23,506 nt of DNA from Pleurocapsa sp. MO_226.B13 (GTDB lineage: Bacteria > Cyanobacteriota > Cyanobacteriia > Cyanobacteriales > Xenococcaceae). The notes beneath the pieces are model-generated. The model was not told where the DNA came from and made no database searches. It saw only the letters and a list, made by a program, of their open reading frames with translations. The DNA lies in NCBI GenBank assembly GCA_030064795.1, contig JASJEI010000098.1:1-23506 (forward strand), written 5' to 3'. This document shows, piece by piece, positions 8,189 through 16,296 of the stretch. Position 1 is the first letter of the stretch. Each line of letters starts with the position of its first letter. The position numbers were made by a program, and so were the translations under genes.

Positions 8189-10300
8189 CTAATTTCTCAT
8201 ACCGCCATCGACCCAACGGCCAAAAAGAGCGATTTGCTTAGACGACCAGCAGGCATCGTAAGGAAGTGTGCCTGCCTCCAGCCGCTGTCGGAGCATCTGG
8301 GCGTTGGCGCGTATGCTGTTGGGATCGTTGAGATCGACACTGTCAAACTGTTTGAGCGTCACTAGGTCAAAGTCCCGAAACAACGGTCGAATGTCAGTCA
8401 TGTAGCTTAAGGTACTCACTGATGCTTGACAAGGAAGTTCCTTTACTGGCTCGAGGCTTGGGTTCCTCTCACTCTTGATGCCAATTTGTCCTGGTGGCTC
8501 GTTATCAGGTGCTTGAGCATCGATCCACTCGCGGACGAACTGCTGCCGGGAGACATTGATACGAGGTCGGTAGCGTGGCATAGTCCCAGTCTTGCTTTCG
8601 CTTTCTAGTCGCGAGACCAGCTGCGAGTCTTTTGCGACCAGTTTACAATCGTTCTGTGGATCCTTGGCAAGCAAGGGTGTATTAAACATGTGCAGGCCGA
8701 CGAATCGATCGCGATTAATGCCAGTCCAGAAGTTGGTGTGACCATCAATCCCAAATCCTCGCACTGCTTCTTCCAGAATGCGTGCGACCTTCTGAAAAGC
8801 CCGAGGCAGAGAGCTAGATGGTATGGATTTTCCATTGGCTAACGCTTCTAGGATTACTACCTGCCGTTCATCTGCCGCCTGCAGGTCTTCCAGGAATGGA
8901 TCTTTTTTGTCGGGAGAACTCATTGCCTGTAGAGAGTCGCCCACGAGTGTCAGGGAGTTACGCACCACATCCAAATGCCCGCGCCAACGCAGCCGATCGA
9001 GGTCGGCAAGCATCAGGGTGTAGGGAAGCTGAAAAGTTGGACCAGCGTTGATGCCGTCATCGGGGTCTCGAAGCGGAAGTTGCACCATCTTTTCAGCAAT
9101 CTTCTTAATGTGACGCATTTCGTCGAAGGTCCAGAGTAACAGCAAGCCGCGCGGCGTTCGATCTCCCTTGTCGGGTCCATCTGCTATGTAACGGGCACCC
9201 TCGATGCGCAAAAAGTGCATTAGATAAGCAAGCAACAACCGATAGCGGAGATTGAACAAGTGACCCCAAGCGCGCGTGCGGGAATTGGTGATGTAGCCAC
9301 GCTCCTCGAAAGCTAACCGTGCATTATCAACCAGGTCAAAATCGCATCTTTGCCGGGGGCGTGTCAGCGATGTACTTGGATTTGTCGCGACTGGCCAGAT
9401 GAAGTCCACGTTCTTAGGTTCGAGTTCCGACTCCAAGACCTGGAAGTCCTCATAAAGCTGAAGGAATCGTTCAAAGTGTGAGTCAACACGGTCTCCGTAT
9501 CCTTCACCCTGTTCGGCAATTTTCTTAAGTGCCTCCACCGCTTGCTTTCTCAAGGTATTAGGATCGCAGCTTTCAAAGCTGTCTACGTGAACCTTTCGCG
9601 ACTCATTATTTCTTAGATCTCCATCATATCCCCAATCCTGCCACGTAGCTTGTTGTCCGTCCATGAGATCGGTTCGGAAGTCCTCATCTTTAAGTTCGCC
9701 TTCAAACAACTCGATCAGCCGTTTGTAGATAGGCCCGACGTGTTGCACGGGATGACCGTCATTGGCGCATTGTGCTACTCGAGCGATCTTCTCCAGTCGC
9801 CTCCATTTAGCATCACTCATGTGCGGTGGCTTGTGGGCGGGCCTCTCGGCAGTGATATACTTGGCCAGAGATTGCTCGGAGAGTGGTTCTAGTTTGAAGC
9901 GAAATGGATATAGTTCGCTCTCGAAAGGTGAATGCTCCCGCTCGAAATTCAGCGGTGCGCCGAGCGATTGCAGCAAGTTCTGCACGGTCATCAAATGCCC
10001 CATCTCCTCACGGGCCATCTGAGCTATAACCTGGTACAAACTACGCACTCGACCCTGCAGTTCATAGTCCTCGAGATCGTAGCGAACGGAATAGGCTCCA
10101 TAGAGGTACTGCACCATCAAGGCGTGCTCTACTTCTGCAGCAACGGTGAGTAAGAGGGCGGCTTCATCTCGAGGTTGGCGCGGGGGTTCCAAGCAAAGCG
10201 AACTCTCCTCCAGCTCTAAGGAAGTAGCGGTAGTCCGAGCGACAGTGGCTAGAGGCCTGCAGACAAGAGATTCTAACGGGATTTCATAATACTTCTTCAT
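8189..10300 (-). CDS. Large ferritin-like (VioB/iminophenylpyruvate dimer synthase type) protein
   Basis: This protein has 703 residues. The first ferritin-like bundle covers about 45-300, with probable metal ligands Glu58 (AAEVEHALMVQYLY), Glu99-x-x-His102 (REEMGHLM) and Glu266 with His275 (EQGEGYGD...SHFERF). A second helical part, about 320-520, has another ExxH (FDEMRHIKK, Glu394/His397). The final ~80 residues (TDIRPLFRDFDL ... CWSSKQIALFGRWVDGGM) are a small domain also seen at the end of related oxidative-metabolism proteins. The name-giving family member makes an indole-derived dimer in violacein synthesis; the substrate here is unknown. GGGAGGA 8 nt before the ATG overlaps the end of the Ycf48-like gene (4-nt gap), so translation is probably coupled. 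It is followed 55 nt later by the P450. It is a second ferritin-like protein in the same run, distinct from the LodA fusion. Confidence 0.82.
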   Translation of the reverse strand: MKKYYEIPLESLVCRPLATVARTTATSLELEESSLCLEPPRQPRDEAALLLTVAAEVEHALMVQYLYGAYSVRYDLEDYELQGRVRSLYQVIAQMAREEMGHLMTVQNLLQSLGAPLNFEREHSPFESELYPFRFKLEPLSEQSLAKYITAERPAHKPPHMSDAKWRRLEKIARVAQCANDGHPVQHVGPIYKRLIELFEGELKDEDFRTDLMDGQQATWQDWGYDGDLRNNESRKVHVDSFESCDPNTLRKQAVEALKKIAEQGEGYGDRVDSHFERFLQLYEDFQVLESELEPKNVDFIWPVATNPSTSLTRPRQRCDFDLVDNARLAFEERGYITNSRTRAWGHLFNLRYRLLLAYLMHFLRIEGARYIADGPDKGDRTPRGLLLLWTFDEMRHIKKIAEKMVQLPLRDPDDGINAGPTFQLPYTLMLADLDRLRWRGHLDVVRNSLTLVGDSLQAMSSPDKKDPFLEDLQAADERQVVILEALANGKSIPSSSLPRAFQKVARILEEAVRGFGIDGHTNFWTGINRDRFVGLHMFNTPLLAKDPQNDCKLVAKDSQLVSRLESESKTGTMPRYRPRINVSRQQFVREWIDAQAPDNEPPGQIGIKSERNPSLEPVKELPCQASVSTLSYMTDIRPLFRDFDLVTLKQFDSVDLNDPNSIRANAQMLRQRLEAGTLPYDACWSSKQIALFGRWVDGGMRN

Positions 10301-10304
10301 GACT

Positions 10305-11741
10305 TCAGTCCTCCCTGAGCAAATGTGGTGTTCTTGTCTCGATCGCTGGAGTGGGCTTGCGTAAAATCAAACGACTTTCAGATAAATCGTCACAGCTCGC
10401 GCGTACCATGAATTGGGCAGGGTTCAGTTTTTCGCCGGCATCATCCTGTAGATCCCAAGTCAGCGACCGTTGACCCGCAGCTGGCTCATTTTCCTCCACT
10501 AACGTGCGTACTTTCCCAGCAAAGCGATCGTATATTACAACAGACAGTGATTTGGCACCAGTAGGCACTGTAATAGAAATGTCCACACGATCGGTGTAAA
10601 GAATATCCTCTCTCGAAGTTAAGACAGAGCAAGACGCTACTTCTGTCTCCGTCGGTTCATAAATTTTCTGGTTAGTATATTTGTAAACTGTGTTGCCAGA
10701 GGCATAAGCTACGTTGCCAATCAAGCGAAAACGGTTAATGTACTGACCGCTAGTCTCGTATGGTGGACAGGGATTGTCGAGACCTTCGAGGGGTCGAGGC
10801 CAGGTATGGGTTAAGTCGCTCCAGGTTCGACCGCCATCTGTAGTACCACTGGTGCGTCCGCTAGAGAAGACTTTGTCACCCCAACCACCAACCCAACCAG
10901 TTTGACGATCTAGGAAGCCGATCCCTTCTAGATTTTCGTTGATCGTTTTGCCATCAGCATTGCGAATTTCTTGTCGCCGCCACGAATTGCCACCATCCTC
11001 AGTGATGAGGATAGCTCCTGCCTTGAGGTTTTCGCAGGCAATGACACCGAAATCATCGTCGAGAAACTGAATCTTCCAGCCCCATTCGCCAAGTGGTGCA
11101 TTGATGTTTTCCCCTAACATATCTGTCCAAGTACGACCGCCATCTGAGGTTTTGAGTACGGTCGGCACTACGTCGGAGCGCCGAGGGTTGGGCTTCGTCG
11201 CACGGCCTCCAACCACCCAGCCGACATTCTCGTTTTTAAAGTAAATGTCAACTAAGAGTGTGGCAAGGTCTTCCATATCCCTCGCATACCAAGACTTCCC
11301 CCCATTTTCCGTCTTGAGGAATCTTGCTGGTCGTTCGGGGTAATTTGTCCCTGCAGCAAACATATGCTGTTCGTCGAGTACCCACAATCCGCAGACAGCT
11401 GATGGTGCATCTGCATTGTGACGACCTGAATTTTGCTGGGGCAAATTTGTCACCTGCTCCCAGTTATTGCCTCCATCAGTCGTATGGAAAAGCTGCCGTT
11501 TTGGTGTTGTACAGCCAACCCAGCCGACTTGCTCGTTCGCCATATTGATACAGCGAAAGTAAATCCGAGGAAATTGCGCTTGCTGTTTCCAACTGCAACC
11601 ACCGTTTTCAGTTTTCAGAATCTGACCATTGCCATTAACAGCCCAGCCGACACCAGGACTGATGAAAAAGATATCATCATAGCGACCGGCAAGTTGTGCT
11701 GGGGTGGCAATCCACCGATAGCCATTGCTATTAACACTCAT
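10305..11741 (-). CDS. Ycf48/BNR-type beta-propeller protein with FlgD-like Ig tail
   Basis: This 478-residue protein contains six Asp-box repeats of the form T-x-(D/N)-G-G-x-x-W: TENGGCSW (44-51), TTDGGNNW (87-94), TENGGKSW (144-151), TSDGGRTW (198-205), TEDGGNSW (247-254) and TTDGGRTW (300-307). They alternate with GW(V/A)-type strands, as in the photosystem II assembly factor Ycf48 and related propellers. Residues about 380-455 (VDISITVPTGA ... QFMVRASC) look like a FlgD-type immunoglobulin domain, which Ycf48 lacks. There is no signal peptide, whereas true Ycf48 is exported, so this is a paralogue rather than the photosystem factor. It is the first gene of the run, with an AGAGG site before its ATG, and its stop is 4 nt from the next start. 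I infer a scaffold or assembly role for the neighbouring metalloproteins. Confidence 0.8.
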   Translation of the reverse strand: MSVNSNGYRWIATPAQLAGRYDDIFFISPGVGWAVNGNGQILKTENGGCSWKQQAQFPRIYFRCINMANEQVGWVGCTTPKRQLFHTTDGGNNWEQVTNLPQQNSGRHNADAPSAVCGLWVLDEQHMFAAGTNYPERPARFLKTENGGKSWYARDMEDLATLLVDIYFKNENVGWVVGGRATKPNPRRSDVVPTVLKTSDGGRTWTDMLGENINAPLGEWGWKIQFLDDDFGVIACENLKAGAILITEDGGNSWRRQEIRNADGKTINENLEGIGFLDRQTGWVGGWGDKVFSSGRTSGTTDGGRTWSDLTHTWPRPLEGLDNPCPPYETSGQYINRFRLIGNVAYASGNTVYKYTNQKIYEPTETEVASCSVLTSREDILYTDRVDISITVPTGAKSLSVVIYDRFAGKVRTLVEENEPAAGQRSLTWDLQDDAGEKLNPAQFMVRASCDDLSESRLILRKPTPAIETRTPHLLRED

Positions 11742-11841
11742 TTTTTGCCTCTGTTTATCTAAAATTTTGTTCTTTCAATCCCATCTTGTGTTTGTTCATA
11801 AAGATTACTCCAGATTGATTTTGGGAAGATATAAGAAAGGA

Positions 11842-11961
11842 ATGGAGGAAAATAGCCTGAAAGCTAGACACAGAGAGGAATACAGCGAAAACATTATTAG
11901 ATCTCTAGGAATATCTTATTATATGTCTAGACATATATTGGCAAGAAAGATAGAAGACTGA
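11842..11961 (+). CDS. Small hypothetical ORF, 39 codons
   Basis: It starts at an ATG directly after AAGAAAGG and encodes a charged helical peptide (MEENSLKARHREEYSE...). Its TGA overlaps the ATG of the next small ORF by one base, as in translationally coupled genes. It is divergent from the Ycf48-like gene. I do not recognise it; it may be real or chance. Confidence 0.25.
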   Translation: MEENSLKARHREEYSENIIRSLGISYYMSRHILARKIED

Positions 11962-12155
11962 TGGATAATAAAGTTGAAATCCGTTATCCGAAAGAAGCTG
12001 TGCTGAACCTTTTTACTACTCGGGCATTAAGATCACTCTTGTTCATATCATCTGGAGTTCTTAGCTGTGGTGCCTGCACTGCTAACGTGATTTCTGGTGT
12101 GATTTTTGAAACTTCCATTTGTCTTGCTCCTAAGTCTTTTGCTAACGAAGCTTAA
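11961..12155 (+). CDS. Small hypothetical ORF, 64 codons, Cys-containing
   Basis: It begins at the ATG that overlaps the preceding stop. The peptide has a polar front (MDNKVEIRYPKEAV), then a hydrophobic stretch LLFISSGVLSCGACTANVI and a tail with one more cysteine (ETSICLAP). The layout resembles a small precursor or membrane peptide, but no family is recognised. It lies next to, and divergent from, a cluster that includes a radical SAM maturase; that association is only positional. Confidence 0.3.
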   Translation: MDNKVEIRYPKEAVLNLFTTRALRSLLFISSGVLSCGACTANVISGVIFETSICLAPKSFANEA

Positions 12156-12213
12156 ACCTTATTGTTTTGTTCTCAACAGACACCAGTATTGTTTCCCTGA
12201 AAACTCTCTGAGG

Positions 12214-12339
12214 ATGATTGACTTTGAAAAAGTGATGATTGAAACTCTTGTTGGACAATGTCTTCAGAGTTACTTTTCGTCTGGTGAGAGATACTCTAAC
12301 TTTAAATCGACTTTTGATAATGCGTTAATTTCTTTTTAA
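12214..12339 (+). CDS. Small hypothetical ORF, 41 codons
   Basis: ATG preceded closely by GAGG. The peptide is MIDFEKVMIETLVGQ... ending SFKST-free sequence FDNALISF and a TAA. It is not recognised. It could be the remainder of a larger decayed gene lying between 11842 and 12339, since the three small frames follow one another on the same strand. No other gene is seen up to the IS1 end at 12482. Confidence 0.2.
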   Translation: MIDFEKVMIETLVGQCLQSYFSSGERYSNFKSTFDNALISF

Positions 12340-12481
12340 TCCCATTACAGAGGTAAATTTTTCTTGAGAAATAGATTTTTTATTTGTAAGTAGCTTTACT
12401 AAAAATATACAAATAAGTATCGGTAATATGTTGCCAATTTAATACTTTGTAACGGGCATTTCGCACCTTGAAGGAAATATT

Positions 12482-13391
12482 GGTAGTGAAACAAAAATCT
12501 GTGGGATGAGTCTGGATACAAGATAGTAAATTAGAAAAATCCAGATGGAATGTCTTCTTTGTGGTCATGAGAAAGTTCACAAACACGGAAAAACAACTAA
12601 AGGAATCCAGAGATATAAATGCCCTAACTGTGCTCAAACATTTCCCGAAAATATAGGAACTCTGTATTACAATCGGCATCTTAGTCCAAAATACGTTCAT
12701 ACAATCCTTCAGTCCCATGCAGAGGGGAGTAGTCTGAGGGGAGTAAGTCGAATAAGTGGAAGAGTGGAAGAGCTTACGGCACAGTAGTATCTCTCGTTAG
12801 AGATGCTGCTCAAAAATCCCAGATGGTTCATAATGCTGAAGTACAAGAAGTCAAAACCGATGAAATTATTGGGGATGAAATGTGGTCTTTTGTCCGAAAA
12901 AAACCAAAAATTGCCAACCAGAAGATTTAGAAACGGGAGACTGTTGGATTGGAATTAGTTTAGCTTCTGACAGTGGGCTGATTATCGCTGCACGTGTTGG
13001 AAAACATACTGATGAGTTCCTGTCAGAGTTGGTGTTTAGTACAGAAGGGAAAACAGACTGTCAATATTGGAATACAGATGCTTGGGGTGGTTATGAACGA
13101 GTATTGCCAGAAGAAATAAATCATTACGTCGGCAAAGATCAAACTCAACGTCTCGAACGTACAAATGGAATTATTCGACAACAAACGGGTAGATGGCATC
13201 GACGACAAAATAAATTTGGCAAAGCTTGGTCGCAAACAGAAATAACGACCACACCCGTCGTCAGTTATTTCAATTGGATTTGGTGCAATATTCGATGGGG
13301 AACAACAGCATCACAAAGAGCGGGATTAACCTCAAGAAAATGGAGTTGGAACGATCTCGTCAGCTATCCCACAGTTATTTGATGCACCACC
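12482..13391 (+). mobile_element. IS1-family insertion sequence, decayed
   Basis: The left end begins GGTAGTGAAACAAAAATC and the right end, read on the other strand, begins GGTGGTGCATCAAATAAC. Both continue CTGTGGGAT, giving 26-bp imperfect terminal inverted repeats with about 21 matches. The interior encodes an IS1-type transposase with two frame breaks. I see no convincing 8-9 bp target duplication: the bases outside the two ends (GGAAATATT and CTCTAATTT) differ. The right end abuts an IS6-type terminal repeat, so this copy sits in a nest of mobile DNA. Confidence 0.75.
12545..13382 (+). pseudogene. IS1-family transposase, two frame breaks
   Basis: The N-terminal zinc-finger part is clear (CLLCGHEKVHKHGK ... 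YKCPNC), followed by the helix-turn-helix part. The first break is a tandem duplication of AGTGGAAG (12755-12762 and 12763-12770). Removing one copy restores ISGRAYGTVVSLVRDAAQ. The second break is at a run of seven A (12897-12903), after which the frame with the rest of the DDE domain (NTDAWGGYERV, then LERTNGIIRQQTGRWHRR) continues to the stop at 13382. The A-run could be a programmed -1 slippage site as in other IS1 elements. The 8-bp duplication cannot be, so this copy should make no full transposase. Confidence 0.8.
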
Positions 13392-13414
13392 CTCTAATTT
13401 TTTGCAACACAACC
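13392..13414 (+). repeat. Isolated IS6-type right terminal repeat
   Basis: Read on the minus strand it begins GGTTGTGTTGCAAAAAATTA, the form of IS6-family ends. It closely matches the right end of the IS6 element at 19667-19683 (GGTTGTGTCGCAAAAATTAA) in the same orientation. No IS6 transposase remains attached on its left, where the IS1 copy now lies. It marks the 5' border of the GC-rich cassette. Confidence 0.6.
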
Positions 13415-13439
13415 TAATTACGCCAATGATGAGTTATTA

Positions 13440-13482
13440 CTGAACTTTTCTGAAGTTTATTACTGAACTTTCCTGAACTTTT
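13440..13482 (+). promoter_or_regulatory. Paired direct repeats CTGAACTTT upstream of the halopyrrole operon
   Basis: Four copies of CTGAA(C/G)TTT start at 13440, 13450, 13463 and 13473: two pairs with 10-nt spacing, the pairs 23 nt apart, in the only intergenic space (13415-13556) before the operon. Ten-base spacing puts the copies on one face of the helix, as in response-regulator (OmpR/PhoB-type) operators. The regulator is unknown, and no core promoter could be fixed by eye. Confidence 0.4.
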
Positions 13483-13556
13483 CGTGATTTTTTCTGCTGG
13501 AGATTTCTAGCATACTGAAAGTCAAGAATAAGTCACCCAAGACTCGTTTAACTGAT

Positions 13557-14699
13557 ATGGATTTTAGTTGGACTCCAGAACAAACAGCGCTTTATGAGCA
13601 AACACTATCGTTTGCTCAAGCGCATTTAAATACCCCTAAACCCAATAGACAAGCTGCCTACTTCCCTAGGGCGCAATGGCAAAAATGTGGTCAAATGGGG
13701 CTGTTAGGCTTGTCGGTACCTGAACAGTATGGCGGCAAGGGACTCGATGCTCTATCAACCGCCCACACGGCAGAGGCTTTTGGCAAAGGCTGTCAGGACG
13801 GGGGGTTGTTATTTTCAGCGGCGGCTCACCTGTGCGCCTGTGTGATGCCTATCGTCGAGTTTGGCAGCGACCGCCTGAGGTCTCGCCTGCTGCCTCGATT
13901 GGTTTCTGGGGAGTGGATTGGGGCCAACGCCATGACCGAAGCCAAAGCTGGTTCTGACATTTCTCAACTAGCCACCCAAGCCGTCCCAGATGGCGATCGC
14001 TACGTGCTAACGGGGACTAAAAGCTACGTGTCAAATGGTCCCATTGCCAATCTCTTGGTGGTCTATGCTGCCACCAATCCGGCCCATGGAGCCCTGGGTA
14101 TTAGTGCCTTTGTGGTCGAACGTGACCAACCGGGGGTGACCACGGGAGAGCCCTTCAAAACCATGGGACTGAACTCGGCCCCCATTAGTCAGGTGCACTT
14201 CGATCGCTGTCGCGTCCCAGCAATCAATTTACTGGGGGAGCCCGGTCAGGGCAGCGCCATTTTTGCTCGCTCTATGCAGTGGGAGCGCACCTGCCTCTTT
14301 GCCACCTACCTGGGCAGTATGGAGCGCCAGCTAGAGCAGACCATTGCCCATGCAACCCAGCGCAAGCAATATCGCCGTCCCATTGGCAAAAAGCAAGCGG
14401 TCTCCCATCGCATTGCCGATATGAAGCTACGGCTGGAAGCTGCTCGACTGTTATTATACCAGGCTTGCTGGCAGATGGAGCGACAGGCTGATGCGACCAT
14501 GGCGGTTTCCATGGCGAAGCTGGCCATTAGCGAAGCGGCGATTCAGTCCAGCCTAGATGCCCTGCACATTCATGGAGGACTCGGCTATTTGAGCCAGACC
14601 GGTATTGAACAATCTGTGCGCGATGCCATTCCATCCACCATTTTTTCAGGCACGTCAGAAATTCAGCGAGATCTTATAGCAAGCAGGTTAGGACTATGA
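13557..14699 (+). CDS. Acyl-CoA dehydrogenase-like prolyl-carrier protein dehydrogenase (Bmp3/PltE/AnaB type)
   Basis: This 380-residue flavoprotein has the acyl-CoA dehydrogenase fold: helical N-terminus, WIGANAMTEAKAGSD near 120-134 (FAD/substrate loop), the beta domain, and a C-terminal helical part with HIHGGLGYLSQTGIEQSVRDA near 337-357 and IFSGTSEIQRDLIA. Glu243 in MQWERTC is at the place of the catalytic base in the PltE/RedW/AnaB subgroup, which oxidises proline tethered to a carrier protein rather than an acyl-CoA. In the Bmp and pyoluteorin pathways this gives pyrrolyl-S-carrier by two rounds of oxidation; in anatoxin synthesis the oxidation stops earlier. Its TGA overlaps the ATG of the adenylation gene by 4 nt. 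There is no strong ribosome site before the ATG. The neighbours make the prolyl substrate very likely. Confidence 0.85.
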   Translation: MDFSWTPEQTALYEQTLSFAQAHLNTPKPNRQAAYFPRAQWQKCGQMGLLGLSVPEQYGGKGLDALSTAHTAEAFGKGCQDGGLLFSAAAHLCACVMPIVEFGSDRLRSRLLPRLVSGEWIGANAMTEAKAGSDISQLATQAVPDGDRYVLTGTKSYVSNGPIANLLVVYAATNPAHGALGISAFVVERDQPGVTTGEPFKTMGLNSAPISQVHFDRCRVPAINLLGEPGQGSAIFARSMQWERTCLFATYLGSMERQLEQTIAHATQRKQYRRPIGKKQAVSHRIADMKLRLEAARLLLYQACWQMERQADATMAVSMAKLAISEAAIQSSLDALHIHGGLGYLSQTGIEQSVRDAIPSTIFSGTSEIQRDLIASRLGL

Positions 14700-16228
14700 C
14701 ATTAGCAAGCTTAGTACGCCGCAGTGCTGCCCGCACTCCAAAGGCTTTAGCCGTCAGCGGTCCCGACCAAACCCTGACCTATGGCGAGCTCGATAGGCTG
14801 GCCAATCAACTGGCGAGAGCCCTCGCTCAGATGGGGGTGGCAAGAGGCGATCGCGTCGGCATTTGGGTTGATAAATCCGCCAAAGCAGTCGTGGCTATGC
14901 AAGCCATCCTGCGGTTAGGCGCGGCCTACGTACCCCTGGATCCCCTCAGCCCTCTGGTGCGAGTGAGCCAAATTATCCAAGACTGCGACCTAGGAGTCCT
15001 GGTTACGCAGCAGCAGCGAGCCGAACAGATTGCCCAGACCGAGCTGGCTGGTCTACCCTGCTTTACCGTGGATGCCCCCTGGCAGTCTTTGAGCTGGCAA
15101 GATTTGCCTTGCTTTTCGGCTCAGTCGTTAGCCTTGACGGAACCAGACAACCATGAGCTGGCCTACATCCTTTACACCTCTGGCTCGACCGGGCGACCCA
15201 AGGGCGTCTGCATTAGCCACGGCAATGCTCTCGCTTTCATTGAGTGGGCGGCTCAGACGCTAGATATCCAGCCCAGCGATCGGTTTAGCAACCATGCTCC
15301 CTTCCACTTTGACCTGTCCGTTTTAGATCTCTATGTCGCCTTTTGGTCGGGGGCCTGTGTCTATCTGATTCCCCAGGGAGCGGCCTACCTGCCCCACCAG
15401 CTGGTTAACTTTCTCGTGGACCAGCAAATCACCGTTTGGTACTCGGTGCCGTCGGCTCTAATAATGATGATGCAACAGGGCAATCTATTGACGGCACGGG
15501 GGCTGGCCCTGAGAGCCGTAATTTTTGCCGGAGAACCGTTCCCAGTCAAATACTTGCGCTCGCTCGTGCAATGGCGTGGGGTGAGGTTTCTCAACTTCTA
15601 TGGTCCGACCGAAACCAATGTCTGTACGTATTTTGAGGTCAAGCGTCTCTCACCGGATAGAAAAGAACCTGTCCCCATTGGCAAAGCCTGTAGTGGAAAT
15701 CGAGTCTGGGCCATGAAGGTCGACGGCACGGTTGCCCAGGCTGGGGAAGAAGGCGAACTAATGGTGGCTGGCCCCACGGTGATGCTGGGCTACTGGGGAC
15801 GACCACCCCAGGGCAAACAGGCCTATGCCACTGGCGATCTTGTGCGACTACAGCCGGACGGCAACTACGTCTACATCGATCGCCGCGATCGTCTGGTCAA
15901 GGTGCGAGGTCACCGGGTTGAGCCAGGAGACATTGAAGCCACACTATTGCTCCATCCTGCCATTGAGGCAGCGGCGGTCATTGTAATCGGCGAGGGCATC
16001 CAGGCTCGGCTGGTCGCCTTTCTGGTGACCCAGCCCCATCAGGCAAAGTTGAATGTGCTGCAAGTCAAGCAACACTGTGCCAAACACCTGCCTCGGTACA
16101 TGATTGTGGATGGGGTGCACCACCTCCCCGCTTTACCGCGCACGGGCAACGGCAAGGTCGATCGCCGTCAGCTAGCGACCTTGGCAACTGTACCGCGAAG
16201 ACGACCTGTCGACTCACGGTCACCCTGA
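14696..16228 (+). CDS. Stand-alone adenylation enzyme, probable L-proline:carrier ligase (Bmp4/PltF/AnaC type)
   Basis: This 510-residue enzyme has the adenylation core motifs in order: LAYILYTSGSTGRPKGV (A3), HFDLSVLDL (A4), NFYGPTETNVC (A5), YATGDLV (A7), GHRVEPGDIEA (A8) and NGKVDR with the A10 lysine. There is no attached carrier domain. Lining it up by eye with GrsA, the specificity positions read roughly D-L-L-Y-I-A-F-V-C-K. This is close to the proline code I recall for PltF (DLLYLALVCK). The alignment was by eye, so single positions may be off. It would activate L-proline with ATP and load it on the carrier domain encoded next. It overlaps the dehydrogenase gene by 4 nt and is followed by the carrier-thioesterase gene 69 nt later. 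Confidence 0.86.
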   Translation: MTLASLVRRSAARTPKALAVSGPDQTLTYGELDRLANQLARALAQMGVARGDRVGIWVDKSAKAVVAMQAILRLGAAYVPLDPLSPLVRVSQIIQDCDLGVLVTQQQRAEQIAQTELAGLPCFTVDAPWQSLSWQDLPCFSAQSLALTEPDNHELAYILYTSGSTGRPKGVCISHGNALAFIEWAAQTLDIQPSDRFSNHAPFHFDLSVLDLYVAFWSGACVYLIPQGAAYLPHQLVNFLVDQQITVWYSVPSALIMMMQQGNLLTARGLALRAVIFAGEPFPVKYLRSLVQWRGVRFLNFYGPTETNVCTYFEVKRLSPDRKEPVPIGKACSGNRVWAMKVDGTVAQAGEEGELMVAGPTVMLGYWGRPPQGKQAYATGDLVRLQPDGNYVYIDRRDRLVKVRGHRVEPGDIEATLLLHPAIEAAAVIVIGEGIQARLVAFLVTQPHQAKLNVLQVKQHCAKHLPRYMIVDGVHHLPALPRTGNGKVDRRQLATLATVPRRRPVDSRSP

Positions 16229-16296
16229 ACCAACAGGCATCCTAATGCCCAATCCCAACCAATTATGCACCCATGCAGAGCCCCCAGGAGATTTCT

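Noticed and set aside
8818..9051. Overlapping plus-strand frames within the large ferritin-like gene
   Set aside because: They are open because of the GC-rich codon pattern of the minus-strand gene; no start signals or domain features.
10305..11741. True photosystem II assembly factor Ycf48
   Set aside because: No signal peptide, an extra FlgD-like Ig domain, and location in an oxidase gene cluster; treated as a paralogue.
12380..12718. 112-codon minus-strand frame across the IS1 left end
   Set aside because: It runs antisense through the transposase zinc-finger region and crosses the IS border; a shadow.
12473..13400. Target-site duplication around the IS1 copy
   Set aside because: The 9 bases outside the two ends differ clearly; the copy was rearranged or inserted without a surviving duplication.
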